A DNA stretch of 64,000 nt from positions 1 to 64,000 of the forward strand of contig NGBS01000329.1 in assembly GCA_002245135.1 (NCBI GenBank), given 5' to 3'. Origin of the DNA: Proteromonas lacertae (Eukaryota > Sar > Bigyra > Opalinata > Proteromonadidae). Of the stretch, positions 56,902-64,000 are shown piece by piece. Both the position numbers and the translations under genes were made by a program. Position 1 is the stretch's first letter. Every line of letters starts with the position of its first letter. The notes beneath the pieces were generated by a model that saw only the letters and a list, made by a program, of their open reading frames with translations, was not told the origin of the DNA and searched no databases.

Positions 56902-57885
56902 GTATGATGTTAGTGTATAAAAGTGTTTTAAATGACAGAAGAGACCCTTGGGATAGAATCCCTATGCCAAAAGATGCACTTTCTAAATTAATTATAAAAC
57001 CTCGTCAGGTACACACAATGACTAAACCAAATCCACCAAAGTCAAACTCACCAGTTAATATATTCAGACCAAGTACAATAATACCACCTCCAGCTAAAAA
57101 GAAATGCTTTTATAGTCGAGCTGTAGTCATTCGTTTAGATAATCCTTCTCCTTTACAACTGGAGAGATATATGATGTGGGAGAATTCTTTAAACTCTACT
57201 TTTGATGTATGGTATATAATCCATCGAGATGATGCCAATATAACGTATTCATTTGATAAAACGTTTTATATTTCAACAAAAGAATTAATGAATAATTATA
57301 AAGAATTGAGTGATTTTAAGAAAGCCAAATCATTGTGTAGAACAATTAAACCGTAATGATAATGAATTTTATATGTGGATAAGTCACAGTGAATCAATAA
57401 TCTTATGGTATGAAACAATAGGTCGATGTTATAATAATATTTGGATATTAGAACAAGATGTTGGTTATAGTGGAAATTTTTGTGAATTTTTAAATAGTTT
57501 TAACAGTGATAATAGTGATTTAATCAGTTATGATATTCGCAAAGACAGTCCTGATAGTTATTGGCATTATTACTGTGAAAGTGATAAATATATGAAATAT
57601 CAACAAGATTATCAAAGTAAACACAATTTAGATAATATAGAATATACAAGTCGAGAGTTTATTCAACGATGGAGTAAGAAGTTGATGGAAATAATAGAGA
57701 ATGAAGTGAACAATGGTTATCATGCAATCAGTGAGACATCGGTAGCTCAAGCAGTGATTTATCATAATCTCACTTATAGATTGTTTGACAAGAAGAAAAT
57801 CAAACCAATGTTTGATGTATTCTCTAAATTACAAGCAAAAAAGTGGAAGAATAACTTCAAATTGGATAAAAAGAAGAGAGATTAA
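56902..57885 (+). CDS. Glycosyltransferase-like domain, 3' half of the split gene
   Basis: In frame from the hAT boundary: MMLVYKSVLNDRRDPW, a Pro-rich linker, then CFYSRAVVIRLDN, FDVWYIIHRDD, NIWILEQDVGYSGNF, SYWHYYCESDKYMKY, SEFIQRW-like REFIQRWSKKLM and GYHAISETSVAQAVIYHN. The WILEQDVG motif sits where a transferase metal-binding acidic pair is expected, and the pattern matches an uncharacterised eukaryotic family. Near 57,330-57,355 the frame changes by one nucleotide with no splice signals (KKAKSLCRTI before, RNDNEFYMWIS after). The 5' half appears to lie at 53,776-54,194. Whether any product is made is unclear: this may be a pseudogene. Confidence 0.55.
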
Positions 57886-58088
57886 CAATTTTCAATAGAA
57901 TTTTTACAGATATTCAAAGTAACTGTCTTTTTTTTCCTAATAAGTCGTTTTATTTTATTTTATTCTTATAGTAATTATCTAGTTATAGAATTTATTGTGT
58001 GTTTTAGTTTTTTGTAATCTATTTTGAACAAGCTTAATCAAGCAAAGATATAAATTTCTTTTTTTAAATCTCATCACCAAGCACAAAT

Positions 58089-59592
58089 ATGTTCAGTCTA
58101 GCAATTAGTTCAACCATAGCTGATCAATATAAAGTATATATAGCATTTTAATCAATAGATATTGAAAACTTTACCTCATTCCGTTGATAGTTGGTTGTAT
58201 TACGTTGAGAATGTCAAAACTCAAAAGACCGAAGTTATGAAAATATTGAACATAGCAGGATACCAAAAGACTGTAGTAGACAAAATGGTAGAAACAATGA
58301 AACAAATTGAAGCTTTAAACTACTCTTACATTGTTAAATTCACCAATCTATGCAGAGAAGAAGATTATATAGTCACTGTATTGCCAAAGTATTATGCTTC
58401 AATCAGTGTTTTAAATCCAATCGAAACTTTCAAATCAACAGGTATCTACCCAGCAACTAAAGATCTCTGTGGAAGCATATCAGTCTTACACACAAACAAC
58501 ATTACTCATGGCAATATCAAGCCAAATAATGTATTATTATCAGAAGATGGACATTACTATTTAACCGATTATTGTAAGAATATGTTATATCAAACAAGCA
58601 ATGATCATGTAGCAGTTAATATGATTAATGCATCTTACTGCTGTCCAGAGCTATTGAAGAATATTGAATGTGATATAAGTGGTGATATTTGGTCATTAGG
58701 TTGTGTTATTTATTACCTACTAACAGGAGAACATGCATTTAGTGGAACTAATCAGTATGATATTCAGAAGAAAGTATTGAAGAGTGTCTTTACATATGTA
58801 ACTCCAGAGAAACAAGGTGAATTCAGTTATGTATGGAATGAATTATTTTTAAGAATATTCGTTATTAAAAGAGTTAAAAGAATCACTATCCAAGATGTAA
58901 TGGATATTTTGAAAGAAATCCCATTGTTAAAAACACCTATCAATTTACCAGTTAATCTAGAAACTGTAAAGAATGAAGATTATAGTAAAATGGACGATTG
59001 GGATAGAGAATCAATTGATACAAAGATCAATGAATATGTCAATGATGATACAGGATCAACAGAAATGTCTATATCTGGTGGATATATGCATGATGTTGGT
59101 TTTGAATATTTGAGTGATAATTTTGATAAAATCAAGACAGTTACAAAGTTAGATATGGCTGGAAACAATATTACTGATGTTGGTGTGAAATACTTTGCTC
59201 CAAAAATGAAGTTATTGCCAAATATTGTTGAATTGACTTTGAATGATAATAAAATCACTTCTGCTACTGTTCCTTATATTACTACTTATTTAAAAGAATG
59301 TAAATACTTTGAAACTTTGAATTTGAAAGGTAATAAGCTTCGAGATGAAGGTATGAAATATATATGTCAAAGTTTCAAAGATTTACCAAATCTTACAAAA
59401 TTGAATTTGAGTGAAAATGAGATTAGCACTGTTGGTATGGCTTATTTCATTCAATATTTACCACAATGCCCAAAGTTATATCATATTGAATTGGAAAAGA
59501 ATACCTTCTCTGCTGATGAAACTATCAAGAAAGAGTTGATTGAGAAAATTACAGCTGCAGCTGTTAGTAAAGATTTAGAATTGAAGTTATAA
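58089..59592 (+). CDS. Pseudokinase-LRR protein (492 aa)
   Basis: Two exons; the intron after DQYK is 25 nt (GTATATATAG...AATAG). Residues about 15-280 have a protein-kinase fold with the ATP-site Lys (EVMKIL) and APE-like CCPELL. The catalytic loop reads ITHGNIKPNN, with Asp of HRD replaced by Asn, and the DFG position reads TDYCKN. Phosphotransfer is therefore unlikely. DIWSLGCVIYYLL and the C-lobe are intact. Residues 320-490 are four or five RNH1-type leucine-rich repeats (VTKLDMAGNNITDVGVKYF, FETLNLKGNKLRDEGMKYI). It shares the kinase-LRR layout of the 43,919 gene but has no LRR introns. A TCAAGC motif lies 51 bp before the start. Confidence 0.85.
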
Positions 59593-59657
59593 ATACTATA
59601 TATATTAAAGGATAAATTATTATATTATAATTATTATTATATTATATTGATATTGAC

Positions 59658-60429
59658 TTAATTTGTTTCAAGGTTACTTATTTTTTGTTTAAACCTATCT
59701 ATTTCTGTCTGAATTTGCTGTATTTGCAATTGTAAGTCAGATTTCTCACATTGATACTTCGAATCATTTGTTTGTTTTTGTTTTTGTAATGCTTTTTCTC
59801 TTTCTTCTAATAGTATTAAATTCTCACTATTAGCACCAACTGCTCCTTTCTTTTTACTAATTTCTTTTACTTTCTTTTCTAATACAATTTGCAGTTTTTC
59901 TATTACAACTTCTTGGCTTTTTATTGTTTCTCTATATTTTGGTAAATCAACGAGTTTCTCTTTTAATTCATTCAAGAGAGAGTTATTCTTCTTTATTTGA
60001 TTGGTTAATTGCTCAATTTTATCACCATTTGAACTAGTAGAATATTAAAAAAATAGTAAATAATACGAATGATTCTTTGTTTGTTCATATAAATCAGTTA
60101 ACCTTTTCATTAGTGTTTCATTTAGTTGTTTCTGTTCTTTATATCTCGTACCCCAAGCATGAAGATGTATATTATGAAAAAAACTCAAGTAATTAATGAT
60201 TTTCACAAAAAGATATATTTTGATAGTTTTTCATGATGAAAATTCTGTAACATATCTTCACTAAATATAGTACTAAAACATAAATCATCTACTTTTGTTT
60301 TATTCAGCTTATCTTCAAGAATCTAACAATAAATAAATGAAATTATACTTTTATAGTAGTAGTCAGATTTTTAATTTCTTCTTTAGATTCTAAAATCGAT
60401 TTTACAAGGTATGGATCATAATTACTCAT
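59658..60429 (-). CDS. Coiled-coil protein, unknown function (about 229 aa)
   Basis: Four exons from MSNYDPYLVKSILESKEE. Introns of 26 nt (after TTTIK), 23 nt (GTGAAA...TTGAG, an unusual sequence, inferred only to restore frame) and 33 nt join a heptad-rich chain: LNETLMKRLTDLYEQTK, DKIEQLTNQIKKNNSLL, KYRETIKSQEVVIEKLQ, SDLQLQIQQIQTEIDRF. HLHAWGTRYKEQ in the middle is the only non-coiled phrase. No family is recognised; it is probably a structural or centrosomal-type protein. The second intron is uncertain. Confidence 0.55.
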
Positions 60430-60593
60430 TTTTAAATTTAAATTCGTTATTATGTAACAACTCTATTTTCAATAATTAAATAAAAGCAACAATATCCCCT
60501 CAAAAAACATATATTAAAATAAAATACTAATTAACTAATAATAAATATATAATATGGACAATAATATAATAATCTTATATACACCAAAGGAAT

Positions 60594-61700
60594 TTATACA
60601 TCTACACCATCCACATATTCTGTATTAGATTTGAACATAGCAACAGATGCTTTAGCAGCATCATAGTTGTTGTTACAATGAGATTTCGAACTTCTCGGGT
60701 CATTCGTCAAAATTGGAGAAGAAACTAATATAGTCTTCAATGTTCTAGAATGTTTCTTATTTGTCTGACATATTGACGATTCAGAGGAATGTGACATGGA
60801 TAACATCGGTCGTTGAGGCTTATCACTCGTTCTATTTATTGGAGGTTCTAAGAAACAATGAGCTGTGCATTTCGATGTATAAATAGTGAATATAAATCGA
60901 TCTACAACATCTATTGCTGCTGATAAAGGATCTTCATCATCTAGCAGTGCAAAATCGTATTTATAAGGATGAGGAATATCGAATATATATCGAAATAAAC
61001 TGTTTAAACAACAATCACTGGGAAACTTGCTATTATGCGAATTTTGATATTGTACTATCTCATTGAACCTTTTATTTCTATTTGATATCTGTTTACATGC
61101 TATTGTACCTACCACATAAGACCTTAAGGATTTTATAATGTAGTTTATTGGATCTCTGATAATTGGCTCTCTTAATGCCATTTGTTGGATGTTATTGATA
61201 CAAACTGTTTTATCACTTTCTTTAAATCTTTCGTAAAATATTCTATATGCATTTACATCATTAGGCTCGAATAAAGAAATCAATTTCTTAAATTGTTCTT
61301 CTTTCACTGGAAGAAATGGTGATATTTCCAAAGAAGCAAGTATTAGTTTAATTGTTTGCGGAGCTGGAAGTAAGCATATTATCATCATCAAAATAAAGTA
61401 ATTATTCCATACAATTTTGCCTTCTAATGGTGCTAGAATAGAAGAAAATATTATATTGCCTTTTAGCTTTTTCAAATTAATTAAACTTTCTGTTAGAATA
61501 TAATCTGTTCCATCAATGCTAATAAGAGATTAAAATAATCTTTCTATACTCAACTCGTCTTTCTCTGAAAAAATCATAAAATAACGCAACCTCCTGGATA
61601 TTAACTGAGAGATAACAATTAAAATTATACGATGCAAAGACTGAGAAAGTTTTACTGATGCTTTACTTAAAAAAGCATTCAATTTAGGGTATATTTTCAT
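60594..61700 (-). CDS. EF-hand-like helical protein, unknown function (about 349 aa)
   Basis: Three exons: MKIYPKLNAFLSKASVKLSQSLH, then two introns of 26 and 31 nt, then the main body. The phrase ALFYDFFRERRVDIDGTDYILTESLI resembles an EF-hand pair region, and FEPNDVNAYRIFYERFKESD a second. A hydrophobic stretch (NNYFILMMIICLLPAPQ) could be a buried helix or one membrane pass. The C-terminus is Ser/Asn-rich and disordered. The layout recalls the 20,462 and 21,856 genes. No catalytic motif is seen. Confidence 0.55.
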
Positions 61701-61928
61701 ACAGAATGAGTCTCTCTGTCCATATAAAAATGGAATAACGTATTGTTGAATTACTTGTAATTATATGTAATTTTGACATTCATCATTCTTTTTGATTTTC
61801 AGCATTATTACATCAATAAACCACATCTATAAATTGTTTATATTTATTATTTTGATATTCCCAAAACAATTATTAAAAAAATACTAAAAACAATAATAAT
61901 TTGTCGATAAAAATCTAATAAAAAAAGT

Positions 61929-64000
61929 TTAGAGTGTGAAAATATTCTCATTATCATCATCACCATCATCATTATTCTCATTCTCATTTTCATTCTCATT
62001 CTCATTCTCATTCTTTTTTTCTTTCGAATTACTACTCTTTGAAGATCTCTTCTTCTCATGATAGTCTTCATCAATTCCTGAATCTTTTGATCTTTTTGAT
62101 TTTTTCTCTTTATGACTTTTACTTGAATTTGATCTTTTTCGTTTTAATGGTTTTTCATCATCTTCGTCATCTTCATCATTATCATCTTCTTCTTCCATTT
62201 CCATCTTCCTTTTCTTCTGCCTTTTCTGTTTTTGTCTTCTATTCTTTAATTTCTTAACTATTTCTTCATCATTTTCTACTTCATTTTCACTATTATCTCC
62301 TTCTTCTTCTTCTTCTTCCATTTCTTCATTCTTCACTTTCTTTCGTTTTGTTGTTTTCTGTTTCTTTATTTTAATCTCTTTTTCATCATCATTATCATCA
62401 CTAAAACTATCATTATCTACTTCCATTTCTACTTCTCTCTTTACTTTTACACTATTATTATTATCTTCTTCTTCTTTAACATTCTCATTGTTTTCTTCTT
62501 CATTATTATTATTATTATTATTTTCATTATCATTATCACTATAACTACTGCTACTGCTGTAATCATCATTACCATCTTGATAAACTGGATTAGATCTCAA
62601 CTCTCTCAATTTCATACTATATAAATACTTCTTCTCTGTATTCTCACTTGGATTAATTGGAGTCTTTGGCAATTCTGTCCATTGACTCAAATCCAATGAT
62701 TTCTTCTGTCGCCACTTTACATAATGCGACACACATAATGTCTTACTTCCCCATGGACCACAATTCCAACCGCTACTTTGACGTGCACCACAGTATCTGC
62801 ACCAATCTCCAGTATATTCTTCATATGGAATATCATAAGCAATTGGACTATCAGTTGGTGGAGGTAAAATATCAGCTTCTGTTTTACGCTGTTTATGATG
62901 ATGATGGTGGTGATGATGATGATGTTGATAAGCTGAATCTATTAATAATATTAATAAATAAAAATATAATATATGATATTATACTTGGTGGTTTTTTATA
63001 CTTTACTACACCTTCAGGAGCTTTATGTTTATAACACAATATTCGATGGGGTGAAATTTTCAAACCATCCGAATCACAAAAACAACCAAAATGATATGCA
63101 TTTGGACAACTAATACAAGTAATTAATGGTTTCTGTTTACTTGAACATTTCTTACAATAATGAAGAGGACATTTAAATGTATTTGTTCTACTGTTAAATA
63201 TAGTTTTGGGAAATCTTTTCACACATTTCTTATGATAATAAACATTACATTCAGGTATACAACATTGCAATATATTCGGCTGGTTGTGTTTACTACTTAC
63301 CTTCAACTCAGTATTTCTACCACATACTCTACAGGTATAAATGCTATTCTTACAATTATCACAGAGTATATTATGATCTCGTAATTTACGTGGAACAGAA
63401 GTGTCAAATTTGTCTTCATAACACCCTTTGTGATACATTCTACCACATGGTCCTTTACAGCGAACTATATAATTGTCATCATTGACAGAAACTGTACCAT
63501 CCTTCTGTGAACTTGGTGGAGTGTATTTGTAACAAATACAGCACACATCGTCGGAATATATAATGGGGATGCGATGTGGATCTGTCCTTTTACGAGTGTC
63601 TTCATTACTATAATCAATAAATAAATAAGAATATATAATATATATATACATATCAATTAAATTATCCAAATCTGATTTAGACAGTGTATTTATTTGTTGT
63701 CTCTTTCTAGTTGGTTTCTCAATTTCCTTCAACAACTTCGCTGCTTCATTTCTCTGCTCTAATGTAAAAGATTTCTTCATATTTTCCACTTGAGTTAAAA
63801 CCATCACTAAATTATCATAATATAATGGATTTGGATTTCCATCTAATTTCTGCTCAATTATATCATTGGCTAGAGTTCTATATTCATCAATATATGCTTC
63901 TATTGATTCTTTACTCTTTGTAGCTGTTCCATCATCCAATCTACTTAACATTGTCTCTCTACTGTCTTTTCCAAATACTTTCTTCCAGAAATCAGGATCA
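61929..64000 (-). CDS. Partial chromatin protein with NSD-like PHD fingers and a GATA-type finger
   Basis: The gene runs off the right edge of the window, so its start is missing; the first codons seen read PDFWKKVFGKDSRET. That phrase recalls the segment after the ATPase of CHD-type remodellers, but this is a weak hint. Two or three PHD-type units follow (CCICYKYTP ... CKGPCGRMYHKGCY; CRVCGRN ... CIPECNVYYHKKC; CKKCSSK ... CPNAYHFGC), with the Cys/His spacing of NSD proteins. After a 46-nt intron comes a His run of about ten, then a GATA-like finger (WCRYCGAR, WNCGPWGSKTLCVSH). The C-terminal 230 residues are extremely acidic and Lys-rich. Expected role: reading histone tails in the nucleus. 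Confidence 0.75.

Noticed and set aside
54187-56909. 8-bp target duplication for hAT copy 2
   Set aside because: GAATATTG and GTATGATG match at only five of eight positions, so no duplication can be claimed.
1-64000. tRNA, rRNA, CRISPR arrays or bacterial-style operons
   Set aside because: No cloverleaf-like sequence, rRNA or spaced repeat array was recognised, and the spliceosomal introns mark this as eukaryotic nuclear DNA.
1-64000. Genome-wide reassignment of TGA
   Set aside because: Many long conserved frames contain no in-frame TGA and use TGG for Trp. A single TGA is not enough.
1-64000. Assignment to trichomonads or another named protist group
   Set aside because: Short introns, TTAGGG units and expanded LRR/BTB families are suggestive only. 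The twin-CX9C protein and high intron density argue against trichomonads, and no marker gene settles the taxon.

Overview
This window is nuclear DNA from a gene-dense, AT-rich single-celled eukaryote. About two dozen protein genes lie on both strands, often head to head with very small gaps (33 bp between the starts near 53,742 and 53,776; 123 bp between those at 7,424 and 7,548). Most genes are cut by very short spliceosomal introns of the form GTAT...ATAG, commonly 23-46 nt and occasionally 60-100 nt, which I placed by restoring reading frame and conserved family motifs across the joins. Every gene end I could assign uses TAA or TAG, none TGA. A (GGGTTA)5 tract is present. A twin-CX9C protein suggests a mitochondrion or derived organelle. 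I cannot name the taxon.

Layout. 1-1,659: decayed remains of a gene ending in a Putative-Ig-like and a SPRY-like segment. 1,668-4,047: a hAT transposon with a perfect 8-bp target duplication. 4,048-10,927: two 3,065-bp inverted arms carrying head-to-head, nearly identical TBC-PDZ-GRAM-myotubularin genes. 11,208-16,073: an ABCC transporter and a CHCH protein. 16,183-24,166: a GT13-type glycosyltransferase with an MGAT5-like tail, a BTB protein, two EF-hand/zinc-finger-like proteins around an interstitial telomeric repeat, and RACK1. 24,427-32,913: a large EGF surface protein with one in-frame TGA, a protein with repeated SH3/Tudor-like modules, and a membrane protein. 33,299-35,103: an intact-looking Tc1-type DD34E transposon ending 14 bp before a SulP-STAS-cNMP transporter. 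37,980-43,728: CNOT3, a membrane-anchored coiled coil ending in a starch-binding-like module, and a GOLD-domain protein. 43,919-48,621: a kinase/pseudokinase/LRR gene with introns at one repeated LRR position. 48,724-53,742: a low-complexity protein, a SEC12-like WD protein and NSUN5. 53,776-57,885: a secretory-pathway gene apparently split by a second, older hAT copy. 58,089-64,000: a pseudokinase-LRR protein, a coiled coil, an EF-hand-like protein and a partial PHD/GATA chromatin protein.

The genes form no single pathway. Membrane traffic and phosphoinositides (two myotubularins, SEC12-like, GOLD protein), glycan synthesis (GT13-type and a second transferase-like gene), transport (ABCC, SulP) and signalling (kinase-LRR genes, RACK1) recur. 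The strongest unusual signals are the homogenised myotubularin palindrome with its dated hAT insertion, the domain fusions (inactive-looking TBC plus PDZ plus myotubularin; GT13 plus MGAT5-like tail; anchored coiled coil plus starch-binding-like module), and the repeated phase-1 intron in the LRR array.
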